Source: Tricholoma matsutake (taxonomy: Eukaryota > Basidiomycota > Agaricomycetes > Agaricales > Tricholomataceae). From it: a stretch of 64,000 nt of DNA. The notes under the pieces are model-generated. The model worked only from the letters and a program-made list of their open reading frames with translations. It made no database searches and was not told the origin of the DNA. A program made the position numbers and the translations under genes. Where the stretch lies: positions 3,472,001 to 3,536,000 of the forward strand of contig AP026538.1 in assembly GCA_026075535.2 (NCBI GenBank), written 5' to 3'. Shown in pieces: positions 24,531-34,269 of this stretch (within the stretch, counting starts at the first letter, position 1; each line of letters opens with the position of its first letter).

Positions 24531-24640
24531 GCCCAAATGACACAATTGCGTTGTTTGGGCTGTAGGTATTTTTTATTTTATTTGTTTCTTCTTTTTATCA
24601 ACTAACTAATTGTTTTCTTTGTTTTTTAGGTTCTAATCTA
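24531..24640 (+). repeat. Hairpin plus intron-like module
   Basis: The hairpin 24531-24560 (arms GCCCAAATGACA and TGTTTGGGC) is followed by TGTAG and then GTATTTTTT, a long T-rich tract, AACTAACTAATTG (branch-point-like) and TTTTTTAG/GTTC. The arrangement recurs at least eight more times in the window. Confidence 0.55.
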
Positions 24641-25396
24641 CAGGTAATGACAGACAACAATGTGGGATGATGCACAGCCACCCAAACCCCCTCCTCCCCA
24701 TTTTGATGGGATGTGAGGGTGTCGATGAGGGACAGGAGGGAGATGAGGGATGCCACAAGACCCCAGAAGGGGGATACCAACCAAGTAAACACACAGCTAC
24801 CCCCGTAAACACACCACGTCATGCTGACCCCCCCAACCCCCCCCCTCCCCCCCCCCCCCCAAAACAGACAAAAACAAGCACCAGGGCCCCACCATGACCA
24901 CCCACAGCAACAGACGACACACCACCCACCCCCAGCCCCACGAGCAACTGCTTGGGGGGTGGATCACAGGTGGAATGACCACAACAACACCTGGAAGGAG
25001 GAGACAATGCTGCCATGATGACAACAGAATGACACACCACCCACCTCCAGCCTCGCGAGCAACTGCTCGTGGGGTGGATGGTGGGTGGAATGATGACAAG
25101 GGGGATGGGAGACAAGAGGAAAGGGAGACAAGGGGGGAGGGGGGAGGGAGATGACAAGGGAGACAGCAAGCGGGAAGCACAATGAGGAGCACCAAGGGAC
25201 ACAGGATGACAGGAACGACACAATGACAGCAACCATGCAGGACAATGGGGACCACGACAGCAACAGCAGCAACAGACAAAAGCTGCCCAGGACAACCCCC
25301 AGCAGGACAACCCAACCAGGAAGACACACCAACCACAACACACCAACCATGACACCGGGGACAGCACACCAAGGGCAGCTGGGGCCACAGAAAAGG

Positions 25397-25470
25397 GCCC
25401 AAGGGATGTCATTGACATCCCTTGGGCTGTAGGTAATTTTTTTTCCTTTTCTTATTTCTTTTACCATGGC
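25397..25470 (+). repeat. Hairpin plus intron-like module
   Basis: A perfect hairpin (25397-25427; arms GCCCAAGGGATGTCA/TGACATCCCTTGGGC) is followed by TGTAG and GTAATTTTTTTTCC. The arm sequence differs from the other copies while symmetry is kept, so base pairing itself seems to be preserved. Confidence 0.55.
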
Positions 25471-25607
25471 AATCATGACTTTCATACAGTCTGAGAGAAG
25501 CTTGGAACTCATGAGATATTAACTTGATAACATGAATTCTGTGCAGACTCGCCTGGATTCTGCATAGTCCATATGGATCCATGCAGAACATAAGGGGGAG
25601 TGTAAAT

Positions 25608-26780
25608 TACTGGCCGAACCCTATACCTAAAGCACTGTGGCAAGATATATCTGTGGATTTTATTACTGGATTACCCAAGGCTCAAGGGTATGATGCAATA
25701 TTCATAGTATGTGACTGCTTCACAAAGGAGGTCCATATTATTCCTACTACTACAGAAACCTCATCATTGGACTTGGCATGCTTCTATCTAAATCAGGTAT
25801 GGCGGTTACATGGGTTACCCAATACTGTTATCTCTGATCGCAGACCACAATTTGCTTCTGCATTTATGTGAGAACTGAAAACATATTGGGAATTCAAACT
25901 AAATTATCTACGGCATATCACCTGCAGACTGATGGGCAGACAGAGAGAATGAACCAGGAGTTGGAACAGTACCTACATATGTTTGTCAACTACCGACAAA
26001 CCAACTGGCCCAAATGGCTGGCAATTGCTGAATTTTCCCACAATAACAAATTCCATTTGGCTACTCGTATGTCACCCTTTTTTGTGATTTATGGATATCA
26101 TCCTTGCATGGGAGTAGAACCCAGAAGGGAAGTCAAAGTACAGTCAGTAGAAGACTTTGTATCTAAGATGCAAAAGGTACAAGAGGAAGCAGAGGCAGCA
26201 TTGAAGAAAGCATGTGATGACATGATGCGACACATGGATCATACTCGAGCATGCAATCCAGAGTACAAAGTTGGTGACTTGGTGTGGCTAAGTACCAAGG
26301 ACCTGAATATTCCACAACCTTCAAGGGAACTTATGGAGAAACAAGTTGGCCCATATGCAATCTCTAAAGTAATCTTGCCTAATGCAGTAGTGCTAAAATT
26401 ACCCTGATCATTCAAGATTGATCCTGAGATTAATGTATCCTGCCTACACCCTTACCACCCACCCACTATTCCTGGCCAACAAACTACTCCACAACCTCTG
26501 ATAATAGTAGAAGGTGCTCCAGAATACATAGTTGAAGAAATTCTAGACTCACATCTTCGATGGAACAAATTGGAGTTCTTAATAAAGTAGAAAAACTATA
26601 CCAATGAAAATAATTTGTGGGAGCCCAAAGAGAATTGTAAGTGAGCACATAATGTGATCGCCCAATTCTTTAAACATAATCCAAATGCTCTGCATCACAT
26701 TGCAAGAATGGTGTATGAGGGGATGAGATTCTGGCCTTACCAAAATTTCACATAGGGGACAGACACAATATTTTCTCGCC
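25608..26780 (+). pseudogene. pol: Gypsy A integrase and chromodomain
   Basis: Continues integrase after the TIR element: LWQDISVDFITGLPKAQGYD, AYHLQTDGQTERMNQELEQY, then a C-terminal region (YKVGDLVWLSTKDL) and a chromodomain (YIVEEILDSHLRWNKLEFLI ... NNLWEPKENCK) around 26525-26640. Stops: TGA near 25869 and 26405, TAG at 26588 in place of the chromodomain Trp of the usual VKWKGY motif (TGG to TAG), and TGA at about 26642. All fit C-to-T or G-to-A change. The frame ends before the polypurine tract. Confidence 0.8.
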
Positions 26781-26808
26781 TGGAAGTCGAGGCATAAAGG
26801 GGGGGTAA

Positions 26809-27069
26809 TGTTAGGAAACTGCTCCATTACCTAATAAATTTTCATTTTTATTTTACTATGTCAAATTACGCCAAATGACGCTACACTTTGATAGCATGAG
26901 AATTTTATTTCGCACATATCAAGATGTACATGCATGTATGCATGTGTCAGTAACAACAATGTACAATATATGTAACATAGTATATAAACCCTAAATACAC
27001 ACCTAGGGGACCCTAGTTGTGTTCTCTTAGGTATTCCACCTATGCTTGTGGTGTGAACAGCCTATCTCA
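26809..27069 (+). repeat. Gypsy A 3' LTR
   Basis: Follows the polypurine tract AAAGGGGGGGTAA, starts TGTTAGG and ends CCTATCTCA. It pairs with 19595-19855 (about 92% identity by hand count). Confidence 0.85.
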
Positions 27070-27409
27070 ACAAACTCATCTATAAATAACCCCTCACATC
27101 AAAACCATCAATCCCCCAATCACACACATGGATCCTGCCCCCTTCTTGTAGAGAGAATCTGCACAGTCTTAGCTAGCATATAATAGGTGTCACCCTAACA
27201 GCATGGAATATGTATACTTACAGTCATCATGAATGAGGTTCAATGTAAATGAGGAAAGATCATTTTTGTGTCACCGCTGGGTCTTGGGGCATTGGTGGTG
27301 GCAGAAAATGGGTAACTGCTTGGATCACAAGTTCAAACTATATTGTTTATAAAATCACTACCTATTCCCAGGCAGTAGCTTCTGCAGTCGCACACTCAGC
27401 TTCCATTGT

Positions 27410-28190
27410 CACCACTTTAGACATGTTCTCGCTTCTTGGAATAAGCATATATCCAAATGGCTTGAGACATGAGATCAAACCAGCTTTCAAATCATCTCAT
27501 GACAGCAGGATATCCCTGCCAGTCTCATCTTTCAAAGAAACTATGTCAAAAGCCCATAAAGTTCTGCATAGATGTCCTGTCATAAATGAAAGGACTTGCA
27601 AACAGAAAGAGAATGTACCTTGACAGAAGAATGAACAATGATTGTTGTGCAAGGTGGATTCCAGGACAAATGCAATGCCCAAAGCCGGAACTGAGAGTAT
27701 AGTTGATTAATGCTGCATTAGTAGTATTTAAAAATTGTTCAGGTCTGAATTCATCAGGATCAGGAAACAGCTGCCATTCATTGCTATAAATTCAGAGAAA
27801 GAAGCTGTAACAATCCCATCGCACCTCAGGGTCTTGAGATATTGCACTGAAAGTAATTAGCGCATGTAGCTCCCAGATAACAAAGGTTGTACTAGATGTT
27901 TGCATATACCATACTTCCCTTAGGAATGAACATATCCTTGTAGATGTTGTCTGCTGTGACAGCATGTGGTATTCCTGTGGGAGCAATTGGACACCATCTA
28001 AAATTTTCTTCTGGAGTGAAACAATTAACGCTTTGCAGTTACATTACCTCAGGGTTTCATTGATAAGGGCTTGGACATATGGCAACAATGAGGCATCATT
28101 GAAAGTGGGCAACTGACCTGTTACAATGACAGAGTCCAGTTCTGCCTGTGCTTTCTGCATCACAAATGGGTAGTGCAGCATCACTGTAAG
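27410..28190 (-). pseudogene. Cytochrome P450, C-terminal piece
   Basis: Minus-strand exons read LHYPFVMQKAQAELDSV, then SLLPYVQALINETLR (K-helix ExxR), a short intron (about 28025-28060), FRWCPIAPTGIPHAVTADN, PKGSMVYANI, an intron, FPDPDEFRPEQFL, and the haem loop SGFGHCICPGIHLAQQS. The Cys ligand is present, but the usual Arg-Arg before it is His-Cys, both explained by CpG transitions. A further intron leads to RTLWAFDIVSLKDETGRDI and an end near 27410. A TGA after DILLS interrupts the tail. This is the last part of a gene whose other pieces lie at 30125, 42080 and 48932. Confidence 0.8.
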
Positions 28191-28207
28191 TCCAGCCCCA
28201 CAGACTT

Positions 28208-28831
28208 ATGACATTATGACCAAGACAACACACCTCCGGTGCTGACACACACATCCCTGGCATTGAGACAATCACCCACATCACTGGCAACCATAGCAAC
28301 AACACACTGGTGGCATGCACACCAGTGACTGACATTACAACAAGACACTCACCTACGCCACCACCATCTCACCCCCTCAGCACCAGCACAGCCACACACA
28401 TCGCTGACACAATCACCCTTGCCACTGACACAGCCACCAGCAACAACAGCAGCACCATGCCGGCAACACTTGCACTGGCCACAATGCTCCTTGCATTGTC
28501 ACCTCCATATCCACACCCATCAATGCTGACATTGCACTGCTGATGCAGTACCTGCCTATTACATGACCATGCCTGATGCAGCCTTCCTAAAACACACACT
28601 ATGCTTGATGTGGCCTCCTTTTATTACATGGTCAATCTTTCTTATGTATTACTTAATTTTCACTCTGTGACCTTCATTCCCACTTTCACCCAATGAAGGT
28701 ACAGTATTACTTTACCCCTTAATTGTGTAGTAGCTTATGGTTCCCACTTTCACGCAACTAAGATAACTTGATCCTGTCATTCCTGTCCATCCTAAGTCTA
28801 GTGTAGGTTGCCCAACCAGGCACCCTTCCAA
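28208..28831 (+). repeat. 0.6-kb dispersed repeat, copy 2
   Basis: Homologous to 11192-11804 end to end. It starts TGACATTATGACC and ends GGCACCCTTCCA. It lies, with the hAT MITE just to its right, in the P450 intron between the pieces ending at 28190 and starting at 30125. Confidence 0.65.
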
Positions 28832-28921
28832 TCACCACTAGATAGGTTAGTTAGAAAGGTCTGCCAGCTAACTGAGTGTGAACTTACAAAAGAATATATC
28901 AACAGTAGCTGCCATCTGGTA

Positions 28922-30069
28922 TAGTGTTTAAAAGTCCGGTCCAGTCCGGTTTTTTTGACCACACCATGGACCGGACCGGTTGCTTACATGCTCAAAATCA
29001 AGGCAACTGAAGACCAGACTGGGGTAAACCGGTTCTACTCGGTTGCCTCATGGTTGCCAAACCGGTTTAAAACTGGTCCATACATAGACTGGTCCTGACC
29101 AGTTCACAACTGGTCAGGACCAACTATTTGTACACTAATATACATGTGTCGAAGTAACATATTTCAATAACTAGTAGTAATAATAGAAGTAAACACTACT
29201 GACAAAATCATAAATGAATGGCTAGACCATGTGGCTAGTGCTTTGGGGTGTGTGTATATATCATATATATAGTGTCTATTCAAAGCTTACAAAAGGATCG
29301 GTTGAGCCATTATTGAATTACAGTACTATGGAGTTCTGAGAGGAATGAGGAGGAAGGGTTGCTTACCATGAATGAATGACTGCACCGTTCGACTAGCGCT
29401 TTGGGGAGAGCATATATATACTATATGTTTTGTATAATCCAAGTTTACGGAATGATCGGTTGAGCCGTTATTGAATTACAGTACTATGTAGTTCTGAGAG
29501 GAATGAGGAGGAAGGGTTGCTTACCATAAATGTATTACTGCACCGTTTGACTAGCGCTTTAGGGAGAACATATATATACTATATGTTGTGTATAATCCAA
29601 GTTTACGAGAGAATCGGGTGAGCCGTTATTTAATTACAGTGCTACAGAGTTTTGAGAGGAATGAGGAGGAAGAGTGTTTACCATGAATGAACCACTGCAC
29701 CATTCAACTAGTGCATTTGGGTGGATGTAGATATACTCTATACAGTGTGGAATCCTGGTATATGGACATAGCATTACAATCCTACAATAACTTATTTGGT
29801 CACTCAGTGCCAGCACTCAGATTACTTGTATCAAATATAATCTATTGATCACTTACCTTAGCAGCACATCAAATTATGATCAAAGACCGGTTGCAACTGG
29901 TTGCAACCAGTCTTTACCCGGTCCATAATTATTTGAAAAACTACACAACCGGCAACTGGACCAGTCCACAACCACTGCTGCAGAACCTGTGAGACAGACC
30001 GGACCGCAGTTGGGTCCAGTTCGGTTGCCAGTTTTTTTTTGGTCCATGCAACTGGACTTTCAAATACTA
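28922..30069 (+). mobile_element. hAT-type MITE copy 1, 1148 bp
   Basis: Flanked by an exact eight-base duplication ATCTGGTA (28914-28921 and 30070-30077). The ends are inverted: TAGTGTTTAAAAGTCC and TAGTATTTGAAAGTCC. Both ends carry many ACCGGT/CCGGTCC words, and the middle holds about four tandem units of roughly 158 bases (starts near 29207, 29365, 29525, 29682). It has no coding capacity. It sits in a P450 intron, in the opposite orientation to copy 2 at 34486. Confidence 0.9.
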
Positions 30070-30124
30070 ATCTGGTATGTGTGTGAATCAGTGCAGTCTC
30101 TCATAGCATGTAATTCACACTCAC

Positions 30125-30400
30125 AGTACCGATGCCTGCCATCCATGGAGATGAAAGAGCATATGCAGTTTCCAGATTGTTCAGACCAAACTCAGATTGC
30201 TTCTCGATTGCTAGTTTTCCCACAGATGGTGGGGCAGTTCCACGCCACATCTGGCTCTTTACATTGTTCATGAGAGACATGTACCAGTCACTATCAATAG
30301 CACATTGCCTCTCAGGCTCCTGCCAAAACCATTGTAAGGTGCGCTGTGAAAGATGGGGAATGAACCAAAATTTCAAGATTGATCATTGAACATACTGGAA
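30125..30400 (-). pseudogene. Cytochrome P450, central piece
   Basis: Minus strand: WFWQEPERQCAIDSDWYM, GTAPPSVGKLAIEKQSEFGL and NNLETAYALSSPWMAGIGT, the region before and into the I-helix of basidiomycete P450s. It ends at a GTGAGT donor (30119-30124). The 276-nt stretch is open, but W and C stand where relatives have Arg. The next exon is at 28190. Confidence 0.8.
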
Positions 30401-30872
30401 TATACAGAAGGATGGGCCACTATACTGCACTTAGAAAGGCATAGCAAATGCATAATGATGTAATGAACACTCATGGATTCTACAATTACAAGTCCAAGGT
30501 ATGAGGACTGGTCTTTTTAACCTGACCAACCAGCCAGCAAAAGTGATATGTTAAGTCTGACAGCTGCTCAGCAGATGTTGGAGTTTCAACACTGTCTGAA
30601 GACAGGCTTATATTTTGAAGTCAGTCCAACTCAGCCCCTTATAGACTTTCACACTCAGCGGGTTTTACCAACACGCAGATTTTGAACGAAAAAGGAAACT
30701 GTCACATTGAGTCACACTTCCTCAAAAAGCTCAGCAGCATGACATATGCAAAAGAGTTGTTTGTTGGGCCCTAAGTAATGGTTTTCAAGTTCTTTTCTTT
30801 TATTTTATTTTCAACTAACTAATGTTCTGATTTGATCTTTAAGTTCTATTACCACGAGACGGCACCAAGACA
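30400..30872. other. Spacer, with an intron-like tract at its end
   Basis: No gene. From about 30765 it shows GGGCCCTAAGTAATGG, a T-rich tract, CAACTAACTAATG and CTTTAAG/TTC, the same intron-like pattern seen after the hairpins, here without a clear hairpin. Confidence 0.35.
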
Positions 30873-31535
30873 CACTACTGGGGCTGACCTGTGTTTCCCA
30901 CAGAAACACAGCCTTAGAAACTTGTTTTTAAGACTTCTGATGTGTATATCCTTTGGATATTCTTAATATGTATGTAAAAGAAATGTCAGGGAAATATTTT
31001 ACATGTATCCAAGCTGTATCTGCAAGGAACATAAAAGGTGTATTCTACAATGTTTCTTTCAGATTCCTTCTGGAAACATTTTTCATGTTCCCTTTGTGTA
31101 AGTTAAAGAAACACTTTTTATGTAATTATGCCTGTATCTGCAGAAAACATTTAACATGTAATTTTATTATGTGTTTCCTAGGGATACATGTGTAACCATG
31201 GTAACCCCTTTGTTCTTTGCATGTATCCATAGAAAACACATAATAAAATATATGTCAAGTGTTTTCTGCAGATACAGCCATAATTACATAAAAAGTGTTT
31301 CCTTAACTTACACAAAGGGAACATGAAAAATGTTTCCAGAAGGGATCTGAAAGAAACATTGTAGAATACACATTTTATGTTCCTTGCAGATACAGCTTGG
31401 ATACATGTAAAATATTTTCCTGACATTTCTTTTACATACATATTAAGAATATCCAAAGGATATACACATCAGAAGTCTTAAAACAAGTTTCTAAGGCTGT
31501 GTTTCTGTGGGAAACACAGGTCAGCCCCAGTAGTG
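30873..31535. mobile_element. Complete CACTA-type foldback MITE, 663 bp
   Basis: Begins CACTACTGGGGCTGACC and ends with its exact inverse. Almost the whole length is one inverted repeat with arms of about 270 bases. It is flanked by ACA on both sides (30870-30872 and 31536-31538), the three-base duplication expected for CACTA/EnSpm elements. The two 80-92-codon frames are the arms read in opposite directions. Half of a second copy lies at 1214-1602. Confidence 0.9.
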
Positions 31536-32691
31536 ACAGCAGATCCACACCTGCGCCACTGCTGCAAGCATCTGCTCACAGGGTGGATAATGGATCATGA
31601 CACGGGGACAGGGACAACAACACAACAAAAATAGTGGCTGTGGCAGATGACAAGGGGGATGACAAGGATGGGACTAGAGGGCAGTGCAGGCAAAGGATGC
31701 AGCACTGTACAACAAAAAGGGTCCAAGAGGCGTCACCAACGTCTCTTGGGCTGTAGTTAAGTTTTTTTCTTATTCATTTCATTTTTTTTGGTGCTAACAA
31801 AGTTTCTAGGTATTAACTATGGACAACAACAACAACCCTGACCCAGCACCAAACCAGGACAACAAGGACAACAGCAAGGACAGCAAGGAACATGGGAGGA
31901 CAATGACAATCACAATGAAGCAACAGGGACAACAACAACAACAACTCCTGGGATGATGACAGGGGGACGACACAACCAAAATGAAAATGGTGGCAGCAGC
32001 GACCAGGGTGGGACAACAACGGCACATGAGGAAGGCACAGGAGACAGAGATGGCCTGTACAACGATGAAACAGGCCCAAGAGATGTCTCTTGGGCCTGTA
32101 ATATGTTTTTTTCTCTTTCATTTCATTTTCTTATTACTAACACAACTTTTTAGGTACTACAAACTCAAACTACTGATGACAACGACTGGAATTTCTGAGC
32201 CCACTGCCACCACCACTGCCACCAAAACTGAGGGACTGACAATGGCAAGGATGACAACAAGCAAGAAAGGCCAACCAACACAGCAAGGATGGGGGCTATG
32301 GGGACAATGACAACGAGGAGGCGGATACGATGACAGTGATGATGAAAAGATGGCGGGGATGAAGACCAGGCCAGAATACAGGACAACCAGGCACAGGGAT
32401 GGCAACAGTGAGAGACAGGGAGGAGAACAAGATGATGATGATGGCTACCACCATAGCACTCCCAACCACTAGGGATGGTGGCCAGGGACAACCAGAGTGG
32501 GACCCATGCGCCCAGGATAATGCACCTGCATCAATGCACCAAGATGACACATCCATGAGGCCGCCACACTGGCACCAACACACAGGACCACATCCCCCTC
32601 TCCCCCACATTTTGTGTGGGGCAGGGATGTTTTTGTTTTTGTTTTAATGCCCCTCCCCTGCATTTTGCATGGGCGAGGGGTTTGTATATAA
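31536..32691 (+). repeat. Low-complexity hairpin array (composite element, left part)
   Basis: GAC/CAA-rich filler with two hairpins followed by TGTAG/TGTAA and intron-like tracts (31721-31751 and 32072-32097; acceptors TTTCTAG/GTATT and TTTTTAG/GTACT). At its right edge are two C/G hairpins (32592-32626 and 32650-32681: arms of CCCCTCCCC type around a short ACATTTTGTG-like centre). The array is cut by the copia element and continues after 40929 with the same type of hairpin and a tRNA-like sequence. The numerous frames are compositional. Confidence 0.5.
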
Positions 32692-32959
32692 TGTTGAAAT
32701 TAATTACCAATATTGTTACATGTTGCATATGGATACTCTCCCACATTAATTACCAATATTGTTACATGTTTCATATGCATATTCCTCTGGAGTCATGTGA
32801 TATCCTTATTATTATGTATATAAGGAGAACCTGTACCATAGTAGGAATATAGTGTTCTTACCTCTGCTAACCCTAGCTGTAAGTATAACTAAACCCCAGG
32901 TAGGTTGTAAGGAACATGTAGTCTCTTCCCCTGTGCAGTGTATATAGTCTGCTCCAACA
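32692..32959 (+). repeat. Copia 5' LTR, 268 bp
   Basis: Starts TGTTGAAATTAATTACC and ends CTGCTCCAACA. It differs from the 3' LTR (40656-40923) at four positions by hand count (98.5% identity). A TATATAAGGAG promoter box lies near 32817. It contains a direct repeat of ATTAATTACCAATATTGTTA. Confidence 0.95.
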
Positions 32960-33207
32960 GGTTATGGGCCCTGCTGGGCACATCGTGAATGTGCCTTAAC
33001 TGGCTGCAAATGATGTTGACTTCATAGTCTCCAAATTATAACCTTGCACTCTTTGTGAGCTGCATCGTGCTCCCTGTGAGCTGCACTTAAAACCTAGGTT
33101 GACTAGGGTTACACACTCTGAAGGAGTGTTTTCTCCTGAGATCGTTAAAACATGTTTTATTGAGTAAAAGACTGATTGAGCACTTTTAACAGCTGCCACC
33201 ACAGATC

Positions 33208-34119
33208 ATGTCTTCAACTCTTGAAAAATTCATACAAACTTTCAACAGGTCCAATTACATTCAATGGGCTGACTCAATGAAGGCATGGCTCAGGTCTCAG
33301 GGCCTCTGGCAAACAACTAGCAGGGCAGAAATCAAACCACCTCCAGTGCCTCCTTTGATGGTGATGAACGCTACTCTTGTAGTGGATGCTACTGCCAAGC
33401 TCCAGACCTGGAGCAACAAAAATGACCAGGCCATTGGTAGCCTAGTGCTCCACCTGGCCCCCTCCATTCAGCAGTGTGCCAACACCAAGGACATTGCTGA
33501 GGAGGTGTGGGACCTCATTCGCACCAATTATGGTGTTGATGGCCCCTCCCAAGTCTTTGCAGACTTCAGGTCTGCAATAGCAATCAAAATCCCGGCTGTG
33601 AATCCTGTGCCAGAGATTGCTAAGATGGCTGACAAGTTTGAGCGCCTCACAGCTGCCAACATTGCCATCCCCAAACTAGTACAGGCGATGATCCTACTTG
33701 CTGCAATGCTGTGCGAGTACAATTCATTATCCACCATGGTCCTTAACATGACTGCTACTAGCACCTTGACATTTAAACATGTCAAGGACTCCATTGTTGC
33801 TGAAGCCTCAAGGCGCATGGCAGTTGGAAAGCCCACTGGCCCACCTCAGGCCAATAAGCTTTCCACTGTCAAGCACAAAGGGGGAAACCCCAAATGGCAG
33901 CCCAAAGAAGGGCAAAACAACAATGGAGAGTTGTCCCAAAAGCATGGACAACACAGGGACAAGAAGACTAAAGAGGATAAGCCCAAAGAGAAGCATACCC
34001 ACCTTGCCTCCAGTGCCTTTACCACTATAAATGGTAATAGCACCATCATACTGCTGATGCTGCTCATTCAGCGCATCAAAAAGCATGACCACACTCCCAC
34101 AAGGGACCCTCACCACTGA
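33208..34119 (+). CDS. gag: Copia Gag
   Basis: An uninterrupted 303-residue frame. The start MSSTLEKFIQTFNRSNYIQW and the body (WSNKNDQAIGSLVLHL; IAEEVWDLIRTNYGV) match the Gag of fungal copia elements (UBN2-like); a basic Lys/Gln-rich tail follows. The CCHC knuckle normally present after it is absent, and the last 30 residues look out of frame, which marks the edge of the internal deletion. It makes the capsid of the retrotransposon particle in the cytoplasm; whether this copy is expressed is unknown. It is one of the few long frames here without a nonsense codon. Confidence 0.8.
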   Translation: MSSTLEKFIQTFNRSNYIQWADSMKAWLRSQGLWQTTSRAEIKPPPVPPLMVMNATLVVDATAKLQTWSNKNDQAIGSLVLHLAPSIQQCANTKDIAEEVWDLIRTNYGVDGPSQVFADFRSAIAIKIPAVNPVPEIAKMADKFERLTAANIAIPKLVQAMILLAAMLCEYNSLSTMVLNMTATSTLTFKHVKDSIVAEASRRMAVGKPTGPPQANKLSTVKHKGGNPKWQPKEGQNNNGELSQKHGQHRDKKTKEDKPKEKHTHLASSAFTTINGNSTIILLMLLIQRIKKHDHTPTRDPHH

Positions 34120-34269
34120 CCACCTGCACAGGCATATACGGGTGTGGCCTCTACCTCTCATTTAGTTTACACCAAATATCAGCAAGCTCGAGACACCCTC
34201 AAGCAAATGCAACTTCCACACAGTGCAAAAAATCTGCAACCGCTGGAAGAGCACCTGACAGTGTGAGAA

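Larger units (their letters stand above)
23913..25607 (+). mobile_element. Composite TIR element 1 (in gypsy A integrase)
   Basis: The left end TTTACACTGCCCCATATG and the right end inverted (ATGGATCCATGCAGAACATA ... AGTGTAAA) form a TIR of about 35 bases; TA flanks are possible at both sides. Inside, in order: short repeats of CCACATGGATCC/CATGCAGA type (23935-24085), a tRNA-like sequence on the minus strand (24193-24271), low-complexity ACC-rich DNA, a hairpin plus intron-like tract (24531 on), C/G runs, two GAGCAACTGCTCG words (24942, 25056), a second hairpin plus donor-like tract (25397 on), and the repeats again. No transposase is present. Confidence 0.65.
19595..27069 (+). mobile_element. 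Ty3/gypsy element A (old, with chromodomain)
   Basis: Complete outline: 5' LTR, gag, zinc knuckle, protease, reverse transcriptase, RNase H, integrase, chromodomain, polypurine tract AAAGGGGGGGTAA, 3' LTR. An AT-rich block (19870-20455) replaces the leader and the start of gag, and a 1.7-kb TIR element (23913-25607) interrupts integrase. Many nonsense codons make it inactive. A clear five-base target duplication was not found. Confidence 0.85.

Noticed and set aside
24797..25512. Several 180-200-codon overlapping frames on both strands
   Set aside because: They arise from stop-poor low-complexity DNA, overlap in all frames and match no family.
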